Shown here: in pieces, positions 34,218-42,175 of the stretch
How positions within the stretch are numbered: the stretch's first letter is position 1
Layout: the number at the start of each line of letters is the position of its first letter
Source: JBCBGF01 sp039193455
Lineage (GTDB): Bacteria > Pseudomonadota > Alphaproteobacteria > Rhodobacterales > Rhodobacteraceae
Reading direction: 5' to 3'
DNA: 64,000 nt
NCBI GenBank assembly: GCA_039193455.1
Contig: JBCCWO010000007.1
Coordinates: forward strand, 1 to 64,000
Program-made: the position numbers and the translations under genes
Notes under the pieces: generated by a model
Database searches by the model: none
Told to the model about the DNA's origin: nothing
Seen by the model: the letters and a program-made list of their open reading frames with translations, nothing else

Positions 34218-35070
34218 CTTCAGCGCCCTCATTACCCATGTACCCGGCAAAGAACACACCGTCCTTCACCACCTGATCGACGACCGATGACAAGACCAGC
34301 TTCTCATCGCTCGACGCAGCGTAAACCATTGCAAAATCACAGATCTGATTGACCAGACGGGGAACGCCGTTCGACACTTCCCAGATCCGTTCGCAGGCCT
34401 GTTTGGTGAATTCGTTGCCCTGCCCGCCGGCCACTTTCAGCCGGTGGCTGATATAGGCGGCGACAGTGTCTTTATCCATCGCCGGCAGGTGGAAGTTGGC
34501 GACCACACGCTGGGCGAACTGGCGCAGCTCGGGGCGCAGGACCATGTCGCGCAATTCCGGCTGACCGACGAGAACTAGCTGCAACAGCTCGTCCTTGTTC
34601 GAGTTGACGTTGGTCAGCATCCGCAGCTCTTCCAGGCCTTCGATCGACAGGTTCTGTGCCTCGTCAATCACCAGGATCGAGCGGCGCCCCTGCGCATACT
34701 CTTCAATGAGGAAGTTCTGCAGCATCTGGAACAGCTGCACATAGTCGTCGATGCCCGACGTATCGATATCAAGCGCGTTCAGAACCCAGCGCAACAGCTC
34801 GCCCCGCCCGCCCTGCGCGTTCGAGATCAGGCCGATCGTGACATCGTCCGGAATCGATTTCAGAAGCTTTTGTAAAAGTGTGGTTTTACCAGCGCCCACC
34901 TCGCCCGTGATCACGGTGATCGGCGCATGCGTCATGATCCCGTATTCCAGGATCGAATAGGCGCGGCGGTGCATCGGCGTCCAGAAAATGAATTCCGGAT
35001 CGGGCAACAGCGTGAACGGCCGCTCGGTCAGAGCGAACTGTTCCGTGTACAGCCCGGAGTCTGTCATCAT
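34207..35070 (-). CDS. ExeA-like AAA ATPase of the exopolysaccharide locus
   Basis: A 287-residue ATPase with Walker A GEVGAGKTTL near residue 46 and Walker B ILVIDEAQNL near 133. The sequence (ALTERPFTLLPDPEFIFW at the N-terminus) is that of ATPases found with exosortase/PEP-CTERM-type exopolysaccharide loci, related to GspA/ExeA. It is the first gene of the minus-strand arm. Start candidates are ATG 35070 and 35067 or GTGs a few codons upstream, where a GGAGAGG site lies. The C-terminal tail is acidic. Confidence 0.87.
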   Translation of the reverse strand: MMTDSGLYTEQFALTERPFTLLPDPEFIFWTPMHRRAYSILEYGIMTHAPITVITGEVGAGKTTLLQKLLKSIPDDVTIGLISNAQGGRGELLRWVLNALDIDTSGIDDYVQLFQMLQNFLIEEYAQGRRSILVIDEAQNLSIEGLEELRMLTNVNSNKDELLQLVLVGQPELRDMVLRPELRQFAQRVVANFHLPAMDKDTVAAYISHRLKVAGGQGNEFTKQACERIWEVSNGVPRLVNQICDFAMVYAASSDEKLVLSSVVDQVVKDGVFFAGYMGNEGAEDEQ

Positions 35071-35688
35071 CTGCACCACAACCTCTCCACACTTACATAG
35101 GGGCCGTGCCCCACACTCACACCTGCTTGTGACAAGCCGCGCCCCCAGAGTCACACGACTTTAGCGTTGCTCCGTACGTTTTGATCACATTGCCGCCCAA
35201 AGCGTGACAAAATCAGACGCCGTTGCGCATTCGGAAACGGAAACGCGAACAATTGGTACGTTCAGCATAGTCTCGCCGATCCCCCCAAGATCGCCTTGCG
35301 AATCCGGAACGGCTGCGGATCGAAAGCTCGAATCAACGAAACCCAGCGTCTACAAACCAGCGCAAGTTGAAACAAGATTACAGGAATTGTTTCGGCTGAA
35401 ACCACAAAATGTGCCGCTTTTGGGGCACAGGTTCTTACAATTTGTCATAAATCCTGAGGTGAAAATTTAAAAAGTGTAAATTTAACAATGCGTTAAGAAA
35501 TTGCGGCGCATTTGGGGCAAACTTGCGCAGTTTGCTGGAGAATAGGTGCAATGCTAGGGTCTGAGCGTCGGTACTGGGAACCGGCAGGGGTATCTGGGGT
35601 AAGGGCCCCGTACAGGGCGAGAACGACTTCGTCTGTGTTGCAACGAGTAATTGGGGGAGCCGGCCATAGGCAGGCTGGTGCTGGGTTT
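35071..35688. promoter_or_regulatory. Long divergent intergenic and leader region of the exopolysaccharide locus
   Basis: About 600 bases without a convincing gene separate the two arms. The stretch is richer in A and T than its surroundings, above all at 35395-35510. It holds a perfect TTAA-N7-TTAA site (35482-35496) and GANTC sites at 35148, 35300 and 35330. From about 35551 the sequence is an open frame joined to the sugar transferase, but it has no family similarity and is more likely an untranslated leader; ATG 35551 remains a possible start. Confidence 0.55.
35482..35496 (+). promoter_or_regulatory. Candidate CtrA binding site (TTAA-N7-TTAA)
   Basis: The sequence ttaacaatgcgttaa matches the full CtrA consensus of alphaproteobacteria with the right 7-base spacing. 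It lies about 190 bases upstream of the preferred sugar-transferase start. CtrA is a cell-cycle and motility regulator; control of this locus by it is inference. Confidence 0.55.
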
Positions 35689-36375
35689 ATGACTGTTCAC
35701 TTTGAGGGCATCAATCGGGCGAACGACGTGCAGGTGGCGGTTCCGGCATTTTCTGAGCCGGTGCGCACGAGCTTTTACAGCCGGGTCGGTAAGCGTCTTT
35801 TTGATCTTGTACTTATTATGGCGGCTTTGCCGATCGTTTTGCCTGTCGTGCTTGCGGTGGCCGCGGCGCTTCGGCTGGACGGTCAGTCGCCGTTCTTCCG
35901 CCAGAAACGCGTCGGCCGCGACGGGCGGGAGTTCACGATCTGGAAATTCCGCTCGATGGTCGAGGATGCGGACACGCTGCTGCAGGAGCATCTGCAAGCG
36001 AACCCCGCGGCCCTGGCCGAATGGCACGATCATCAAAAGCTGAAGGACGATCCCCGGGTCACACCGATCGGGCGCGTCCTGCGCAAGACGTCAATCGATG
36101 AACTGCCCCAGCTTTGGAATGTGATCCGTGGCGAGATGTCGATCGTCGGGCCCCGCCCGATGATGCCGGGCCAGCGCCGTCTGTATCCCGGAACTGCGTA
36201 TTACGCCCTGCTCCCCGGTATCACCGGCCCCTGGCAGGTGTCCGCACGCAATGAGTGCGAGTTCAGCGCGCGCGCCAAGTTCGACAGCCAGTATGGCCAG
36301 TCGATGTCGCTTGGCACGGATGTTCAGCTGATCGCGCGCACCGTTGGCGTGGTGTTCCAGGGAACGGGCTACTAA
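35689..36375 (+). CDS. Initiating sugar-phosphate transferase (ExoY/WcaJ family)
   Basis: A 228-residue polyprenyl-phosphate hexose-1-phosphate transferase. One membrane segment near residues 35-60 is followed by the conserved catalytic block: FRQKRVGRDGREFTIWKFRS, then DELPQLWNVIRGEMSIVGPR and PGITGPWQVSAR. It attaches the first sugar phosphate to undecaprenyl phosphate. ATG 35689 (MTVHFEG) gives the usual length; upstream in-frame codons to 35512 have no family similarity. It is the first gene of the plus-strand exopolysaccharide arm. Confidence 0.9.
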   Translation: MTVHFEGINRANDVQVAVPAFSEPVRTSFYSRVGKRLFDLVLIMAALPIVLPVVLAVAAALRLDGQSPFFRQKRVGRDGREFTIWKFRSMVEDADTLLQEHLQANPAALAEWHDHQKLKDDPRVTPIGRVLRKTSIDELPQLWNVIRGEMSIVGPRPMMPGQRRLYPGTAYYALLPGITGPWQVSARNECEFSARAKFDSQYGQSMSLGTDVQLIARTVGVVFQGTGY

Positions 36376-36466
36376 ACTACCCCAGTACTGAGCGCGCGGG
36401 CCAACCCTGGCCCGCGGTCCAGGCCAAACATACCGACCAGTCACTTGTGACGCGGGATCGCGCAAC

Positions 36467-38914
36467 ATGTCACCACGCCCCAGGGTTGCTCTTGCCGTTG
36501 TTGTGTCGCTGACACTTCTGGCGGCCTGCGATTCAGCCGAAGAGCGGGCCGAGAAGCACTTTGAAACCGGTCTGGCGCTGATGGAAGACGGTGACGTCGA
36601 CCGCGCCGTGGTAGAATTCCGAAATGTCCTGCGGCTGGACGCCCGCCATAAAGAAGCGCGGGCGCTTTACGCCGATCTGGTGCTCGAACAAGGCAAGTGG
36701 CGGGACGCCTACCGCAACTATCTGGCGCTTGTTGAATTCTATCCCGCCGATGTTGAGCCCCGCATCACACTGGCCGATATGGCCGTGCGCATGGGCCGGT
36801 GGGAGGATGCCGTCCATCACGGCACTCGCGTGATCCAGGATGCACCTGATGATCCGCGTGTTCAGCTGATCTCGGCAGCGCTGGACTTTCGCGGGGCGAT
36901 CTCGCGGCGCGATGACGCCGCCCGCCGCGCCGCTGCTGCGCAGGCCGAGGCACTGGTCGCTGACCTGGAAGACCCGTCGCTCGCGCGCGAGATCGTCATC
37001 GACAACTATATGCGCGATGGCGCGCACGCAGCGGCTTTGGTGCACGTCCGCGCGGCGATCGATGAAGGCGTAGAGACGCCGGAGAAGTTCATCACAAAGC
37101 TGAGCCTGCTGGGCGCCTTGAACGAAGACGCAGCTTTTGGTGCCGCGCTGCAAGAGGCCGTGGTGCTCTTCCCCGAGCATACCGATTTCGCCGACGATCT
37201 GGTGGCGTGGTACATCGAACGCGATGCGACGGATCAGGCCGAGGCGTTCCTGCGCGATCAGGTGACAAACGGCCCAGGTGCCGCAGATCGCCACCGCATG
37301 CGTCTGGTCGGTTTTCTGCGCGAGATGAAGGGCGACGCGGCGGCCCAGACCGAGCTGCAGGGCTATGTCGATGAAGGCGTCAATCCGGACCTATTCGGCT
37401 CTGTTTCGGCCCAATTTCGCTTTGAGGCAGGCGAGGTGGACCGCGCCATCGACCAGATGCAAGCGATCGTCGCGGATGCCCCGCCCGGGCGTCAGACGCG
37501 CGATATCAAGGTGGAATTGGCCCGCATGCTTGCCACGCATGGTCGGCTGATCGCCGCGCGCCAGCACATCAGCGAGGTGTTGGCAGAGGATGTGGGCCAT
37601 GTCGACGCGCTCAAGCTGCGGGCGGCGTGGCTGATCAACGATGACCGCCCCGACGATGCGATCGCGGCGCTGCGTGCGGCGTTAGATCAGGCGCCGCAGG
37701 ATGCGCAGGCGATGACGCTGATGGCAGAGGCGCACATGCGCAACGGCAACCGTGGCCTGGCCGGGGAAATGCTGTCGCATGCGGTGGATGCGAGCGGGTC
37801 GCGCGCGGAAGAGGCGTTGGACTATGCCCGGTTCCTGCAGGCCGACGGCAACGGTCGTGCAGCGGAGGCGATTGTCGTCGACGCGCTGCAAGTTGCGCCG
37901 GGTGACACAGCGCTTTTGGCGTTTCTGGGCGAGCTTTACGTCGCGCGCGAGGATTGGGTGCGGGCCGAGCAAACCGAACAAACCCTGCGCGATCAAGCGA
38001 CGTCCGCGGCGTTGGAAGCCGCGCAGGTCCTGGAACTGGCGCGTGTGAACTCTCAACAACTCAGCGCAGAGGCCATCGGTTTTCTCAGCGATTTGGCACG
38101 GCGGGACGATGTGAACGGGGCGGAACTGGCCGTCGTGCGGGCGCATTTCGCCGCGCGAGACTATACCTCCGCCGAACGGTTCATCGATGTCGCGCTGGCC
38201 CAGGCGCCTGAACGCCCGGTGATGCGCTATCTCAAAGGCTCGGTTCTGGCCGCAACCGGGCGCAGTGGCGAAGCGCGGGCGATCTATCGCGCATTGCTGG
38301 TCGAGGACCCCACCGATGACGTGGTCTGGCGCGCGCTCTATGCGACCGAACGGCGGGACGGAACAGCCGCGGCGGCGGCGCAGGTGCTGGACGACGCGCT
38401 GAAGGTGTTGCCCGAGGATCCGAATCTGCTTTGGGCACGGGCCGGGCTGCTCGAAGAGATGGGCGATTACGACGGGGCGATTGCGGTCTACGAGACGCTC
38501 TATGGCGCGGATCCCGCGTCGCCGGTGCTGGCCAACAATCTGGCGAGCCTGCTCAGCACCCATCGCGACACGCCCGAGGACCTGGAACGTGCCTATTCCG
38601 TGGCAAAACGCCTGCGCGGGGCCTCTGAACCGGCGTTCCAGGACACCTATGGCTGGATCGCATACCGGCGCGGGCTGATCCACGATGCGCTGGACCATCT
38701 CAAGCCGGCGGCCGAGGCGCTGGCGGATGATCCGATGGTGATTTTTCGCCTTGCTATGGCCTATCGGGCCGATGCGCGCGACGACAAGGCGCTGCCGTTG
38801 TTCGAACGTGCGCTGGCCCTGGCCGGTCCTGACGACACACGCCCAGCCTTCACCACCGCGCGCGATGAGATTGCGCGCATCACGTCGACTATGGCCGAGT
38901 CTGAGGCCAATTGA
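36467..38914 (+). CDS. Large TPR lipoprotein of the exopolysaccharide locus (PrsT-like)
   Basis: An 815-residue lipoprotein: signal peptide with lipobox LLAAC, lipid Cys at residue 21. TPR repeats run almost through the whole protein (for example HFETGLALMEDGDVDRAVVEF, near residue 31). Length and architecture match the TPR lipoproteins of exosortase-type loci, thought to sit at the outer or inner membrane and support polymer assembly or export. It begins 91 bases after the sugar transferase. Confidence 0.85.
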   Translation: MSPRPRVALAVVVSLTLLAACDSAEERAEKHFETGLALMEDGDVDRAVVEFRNVLRLDARHKEARALYADLVLEQGKWRDAYRNYLALVEFYPADVEPRITLADMAVRMGRWEDAVHHGTRVIQDAPDDPRVQLISAALDFRGAISRRDDAARRAAAAQAEALVADLEDPSLAREIVIDNYMRDGAHAAALVHVRAAIDEGVETPEKFITKLSLLGALNEDAAFGAALQEAVVLFPEHTDFADDLVAWYIERDATDQAEAFLRDQVTNGPGAADRHRMRLVGFLREMKGDAAAQTELQGYVDEGVNPDLFGSVSAQFRFEAGEVDRAIDQMQAIVADAPPGRQTRDIKVELARMLATHGRLIAARQHISEVLAEDVGHVDALKLRAAWLINDDRPDDAIAALRAALDQAPQDAQAMTLMAEAHMRNGNRGLAGEMLSHAVDASGSRAEEALDYARFLQADGNGRAAEAIVVDALQVAPGDTALLAFLGELYVAREDWVRAEQTEQTLRDQATSAALEAAQVLELARVNSQQLSAEAIGFLSDLARRDDVNGAELAVVRAHFAARDYTSAERFIDVALAQAPERPVMRYLKGSVLAATGRSGEARAIYRALLVEDPTDDVVWRALYATERRDGTAAAAAQVLDDALKVLPEDPNLLWARAGLLEEMGDYDGAIAVYETLYGADPASPVLANNLASLLSTHRDTPEDLERAYSVAKRLRGASEPAFQDTYGWIAYRRGLIHDALDHLKPAAEALADDPMVIFRLAMAYRADARDDKALPLFERALALAGPDDTRPAFTTARDEIARITSTMAESEAN

Positions 38915-39059
38915 ACCGGCGCGTCGCGATTGTTGTTGCGGATGCGTTACGAATACCGAGCGGGCGGGAGTTTCTGGAAAACTTCGCCCAAAAAAGCTTC
39001 AAATCAGACCGGGCACCGGACATAGTGTGCCCGTCTCTGGGGGAACGTAGAGGTGCGTC

Positions 39060-39674
39060 ATGTTTAAACGTTTTTTTCTAATTCTCGTTGCTACTCTGGT
39101 TGCGACAGCTGCCGTTGCGCAGGATGGATACCGGATCAAACCCGGTGACCAGCTTGCCATCCAGGTTCTGGAAGACCCCGATCTGACGCGTGAGGTTCTT
39201 GTGCTTCCCGACGGAAGCTTTTCGTTTCCTCTCGCAGGTTCCGTGCGTGCCAGCGGCCTGACCGCCGGCGCGGTACAGCAGTCGATCGCCAGCGCGATCG
39301 CGCCGAACTTCCGCAACCCGCCGACCGTGTTCGTCTCGGTGTCCGAGGTGGCCGAAGTTGTCGTGCGCGGCAGCGGCGTCGCCGCAGCCCCCGCCACGAT
39401 GAGCGTGTTCATCATGGGCGAGGTTGGCAATCCGGGCCAGCTGGATGTGGCGCCTGGCACCACCATCCTGCAGGCTCTGGCGCAAACCGGCGGCTTTTCC
39501 AAGTTCGCTGCGACCAAGCGGATCCAACTGCGTCGCACCGACCCGGCGTCGGGCGAAGAACAGATCTATACCATCAACTATGAAGCCGTTGAATCGGGCC
39601 GGTCCTCGATCGGGCGCGCACCGCTGGCCGCGGGCGACGTGATCGTGGTGCCGCAGCGTCGGTTCTTCGAATAG
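39060..39674 (+). CDS. Polysaccharide export protein (Wza/GumB-like, short)
   Basis: A 204-residue protein with a signal peptide (cut near AVAQ-DGY, residue 20), a Poly_export domain (YRIKPGDQLAIQVLEDPDL) and one SLBB domain (VFIMGEVGNPGQLDV). It is shorter than Wza, has no lipobox, and resembles the short export proteins of exosortase-type loci. It probably forms a periplasmic/outer-membrane ring, with the barrel encoded next giving the outer-membrane passage. It starts 145 bases after the TPR gene and ends 21 bases before the barrel gene. Confidence 0.9.
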   Translation: MFKRFFLILVATLVATAAVAQDGYRIKPGDQLAIQVLEDPDLTREVLVLPDGSFSFPLAGSVRASGLTAGAVQQSIASAIAPNFRNPPTVFVSVSEVAEVVVRGSGVAAAPATMSVFIMGEVGNPGQLDVAPGTTILQALAQTGGFSKFAATKRIQLRRTDPASGEEQIYTINYEAVESGRSSIGRAPLAAGDVIVVPQRRFFE

Positions 39675-39695
39675 AAGAGAACAGAAAGAGGGACT

Positions 39696-41087
39696 ATGGA
39701 CGGCAGCTGGGGCAAGAACGGCGCATCGCTTATCGCGTGCGCCGCACTCTTTGGACTGAACGCGCCGGAGGCAGCTGCACAAGCTGTCCCCGGCGGTCTT
39801 AATGTAACGGCGGACATCCTGTCGAGCGTGACGGTCGACGACAACGCCGACCTCGACGTCGACTCCGCGGGAACGACAACCGATTTCGATACTCAGTTGA
39901 CCCTGGGTCTATCGGGCGGGTCGGCGACAAACACGTTTGAAGCCGAACTTGGCGGCAGCATCGCGTTTGAGGATCGGCCCGAGGGTGAAGAGGAAGACAA
40001 CGGCTTTGTCGATCCCTTCCTGCGCCTGCGCTACGGCATCGAAGGCCCGAACAACGAACTTGGCCTGAACGTCCGTGTCCGCGAAACGACCGTCCGCGGC
40101 TCGTTCTTTGTCGACGACGACGGCGACTTTATCGCGGACGACCTGATCACCGACGAGGGCGATCTGCTCGATACGCGGATCGGGTTCGACTACAGCCTTG
40201 GCATCGACGCACCGTTCGGGGCCGACCTGTCCTATTTCATCCGTGATCGCGACTATACCGACACTGCCGACCCCGATCTGTTCGATCGTACAACGCAACA
40301 GGCCCGCGTGGATCTGCGGTTCCAGCTGTCGCCGCTTGCCACGGCAAGCCTGATCGGCGCCTGGCGCGAGTACGATGCGGAAGACGGGGTTGAAACGGAT
40401 CGGACGACAACCTCTGTCGGTGTCGGCCTTGCCTTTGAGTTCACGCCCGTCCTTCTGTTGGAAGGTGAGGTGCTGAGCAACGAGTACGAGACCGAGGAAC
40501 TTGGCGTCGTCACCGAAGACGACGATGAGTTGACCGGCTTCCTGCGCTTGACGCGGGAACTGCCCAACGGGGACGTGCGCTTTGAGGCCCGTTCGGATGC
40601 GGCCACCTCGATCCAGCGGACCACGCTGCGCGTTGACCGTCGGTTCTCGACCCCGGGTGCCGATCTTGGCTTTGGCGTCGGCTTCTCGGACAGCTCGGAC
40701 GGCGACTCGACCTTCCTGGCCGGTTTCGATTTCGAGCGTGATCTGCCGCTTGGCGTCTTCACCGCCAATCTGGACCAGCGCGCCGTGATCAACGACGAGG
40801 AAGAGCAGGTCCTGCGGACCCTGTTCAGCCTGGGATTGACACGTGAGTTCGGGGCGAGCCTTGCGCTGGATGTTGGCCTCAGCGTTGTCGACGTCCAGGA
40901 CATCGGCAATGGCGATGCTACGGAAAGAACCCGGACAGAGTTCCAGATCGGCCTGCGCCGTCAGATCTTTGAGACCTGGGACTGGACAGTGGCCTACCGC
41001 GCCCGGTTCGAGGATGAAGAAGACCTCGACACCGCCGAGTCGAACGCGTTTATCACGACGCTCGGCCGCTCGTTCTCGCTGCGTTAA
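39696..41087 (+). CDS. Outer-membrane beta-barrel protein of the exopolysaccharide locus
   Basis: A 463-residue protein with a signal peptide (cut near EAAAQA) and alternating strands throughout, ending in an aromatic/basic C-terminus (ITTLGRSFSLR) that fits an outer-membrane barrel. It is very acidic (many Asp/Glu turns), as in marine outer-membrane proteins. It resembles the putative barrels found next to the export protein in exosortase-type loci. A strong hairpin follows its stop. Confidence 0.8.
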   Translation: MDGSWGKNGASLIACAALFGLNAPEAAAQAVPGGLNVTADILSSVTVDDNADLDVDSAGTTTDFDTQLTLGLSGGSATNTFEAELGGSIAFEDRPEGEEEDNGFVDPFLRLRYGIEGPNNELGLNVRVRETTVRGSFFVDDDGDFIADDLITDEGDLLDTRIGFDYSLGIDAPFGADLSYFIRDRDYTDTADPDLFDRTTQQARVDLRFQLSPLATASLIGAWREYDAEDGVETDRTTTSVGVGLAFEFTPVLLLEGEVLSNEYETEELGVVTEDDDELTGFLRLTRELPNGDVRFEARSDAATSIQRTTLRVDRRFSTPGADLGFGVGFSDSSDGDSTFLAGFDFERDLPLGVFTANLDQRAVINDEEEQVLRTLFSLGLTREFGASLALDVGLSVVDVQDIGNGDATERTRTEFQIGLRRQIFETWDWTVAYRARFEDEEDLDTAESNAFITTLGRSFSLR

Positions 41088-41095
41088 GCATCGTT

Positions 41096-41125
41096 TCCGC
41101 GGGCGGCGACGCCCGCCCGCGGAAC
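41096..41125 (+). terminator. Strong hairpin at the end of the exopolysaccharide operon
   Basis: The arms ttccgcgggcg (41096-41106) and cgcccgcggaa (41115-41125) are fully complementary over 11 pairs with an 8-base loop, starting 9 bases after the barrel-gene stop. There is no T-run, so it may be an mRNA-end stabiliser or a terminator without a U-tract. Confidence 0.65.
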
Positions 41126-41205
41126 ACCAAAGCTCTCCCTGACATTTACCGCTTGTTTGGATTTGCTCCCTAAACCTTGCCACGGGTGTGGGCGAAGGGG
41201 GTGCT

Positions 41206-41466
41206 ATGTCAGCGCAATCCAACGCGCCTACGATCATCAAGAAAAAGAAGGTCGTCTCTGGCGACGGCCACCATGGCGGCGCCTGGAAGGTGGCCATGAC
41301 GTTTTCCTATGTCTCGTGGCGCTTTTGCGCCAAGTTGCCAAACCGCACCGATTTGCAGTGCGGGGTGAACGCCGTTCTGACGGATGCAACGCGGTCTCAC
41401 TGGCGTTGCGCCATCTTTTGCAAGATGCCCGGTCTGCGTAACGCCGAAGTCCTAAAGCGATCCTAA
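41206..41466 (+). pseudogene. motB: motB remnant (first about 30 codons only)
   Basis: The frame starts with MSAQSNAPTIIKKKKVVSG and continues to HHGGAWKVA, which is the conserved N-terminus of Rhodobacterales MotB, with an intact ribosome-binding site (gaaggggg). In MotB this leads into YADFVTAMMAFF and the membrane helix. Here homology stops after WKVA (about 41295), and an unrelated Cys/Arg-containing tail runs to a stop at 41466. No membrane helix or peptidoglycan-binding OmpA domain is present. Two perfect palindromes lie in the foreign part. The gene is broken by insertion or deletion; motility would need another motB copy. Confidence 0.75.
41317..41427. repeat. Two palindromes in the segment that interrupts motB
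   Basis: tggcgc-tttt-gcgcca occupies 41317-41332 and catctt-ttgc-aagatg occupies 41412-41427, both with perfect arms and 4-base loops. They frame about 110 bases that do not resemble MotB. This may be a small repeated intergenic element (REP- or MITE-like). Confidence 0.5.
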
Positions 41467-41480
41467 GACCCGCCGGCTGT

Positions 41481-41831
41481 TCAGCGCCTGCATTCAAATG
41501 CGGGGATCTGCGGCCCGATTGTTGCCGGGGCGCCGGAATTGTCATAGCTGGCCAGCGGCGCGGCGGGTCGGGCGAGCGCCTCGATCCGCCGGATCGCCGC
41601 GCGCAAACCGGCGGCGTGGGCGCCAAGCAGCGCCTCGTTGCGCGCCGCATCGATGCGCAGGCGCGCGACGGCGTCCCGCGGCAACGGATTGCCCTCCAAC
41701 AGCGCGATCAACCCCTCTTTCCGGTCGGCCAGCGCGCCCAGCGTCGCCGTGTCCTTGGCGGACAGCGCCGTCCGCTCCGCCTCCAAAAGCTCCGCAATGG
41801 CTGCAGCGACCGTGCGCGCACCCTCAGCCAT
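41481..41831 (-). CDS. FlgN-like flagellar chaperone
   Basis: A 116-residue helical protein with the FlgN pattern (LLEAERTALSAKDTATLGALADRKEGLIALLE), i.e. a long N-terminal helix pair. FlgN proteins chaperone the hook-filament junction proteins FlgK and FlgL. It overlaps the flgJ-like gene upstream by 8 bases. Similarity is by pattern, but the flagellar context is strong. Confidence 0.7.
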   Translation of the reverse strand: MAEGARTVAAAIAELLEAERTALSAKDTATLGALADRKEGLIALLEGNPLPRDAVARLRIDAARNEALLGAHAAGLRAAIRRIEALARPAAPLASYDNSGAPATIGPQIPAFECRR

Positions 41832-42099
41832 CGGACCGGGTCACCAGCGCATTATAGATCTGTTCGGCCAGCCCAAGCCCGCCAGATTGCACCAGCCCCT
41901 CGACCTGGATATCCCGCAGAAGCGAACCAAACTGTGCCTCGCCCGCGCCCCCGCCAAACGACTCGCGCGGGGCGCCGAGGCCCGCGGATTTGAGCATCTC
42001 TGACAGAAACGCCGACTCAAGCCCCTGCGCCGCCTTCCAAAGCGCGGGGTCCTGTTTCGGCAGGGGCGCGGGCGGCATTTCGATCCGCAGGTCAGACAT
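41824..42099 (-). CDS. FlgJ-like rod-binding protein (single domain)
   Basis: A 91-residue protein that has only the N-terminal rod-binding domain of FlgJ (ALWKAAQGLESAFLSEMLKSAG ends the first helix; GGLGLAEQIYNALV the last). The muramidase domain of enterobacterial FlgJ is absent, as is usual in Rhodobacterales. The ATG at 42099 has a GGGAGAG ribosome-binding site; the longer open frame to 43239 is antisense to fliK. Confidence 0.8.
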   Translation of the reverse strand: MSDLRIEMPPAPLPKQDPALWKAAQGLESAFLSEMLKSAGLGAPRESFGGGAGEAQFGSLLRDIQVEGLVQSGGLGLAEQIYNALVTRSDG

Positions 42100-42175
42100 C
42101 AGGCTCTCCCGGTTGTTGCGACGGCGCCAGATTTGCCGGGCGCCGGTAAACATCCGGTAATCACTTTGCGGATAG

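Noticed and set aside
35551..35688. Longer sugar transferase starting at ATG 35551
   Set aside because: The extra 46 residues have no family similarity and would make the protein longer than usual; I treat the stretch as leader, with some doubt.
35551..35688. Cyclic-di-GMP riboswitch in the sugar-transferase leader
   Set aside because: The leader has G-rich hairpins, but I could not find the conserved core of class I or II riboswitches.
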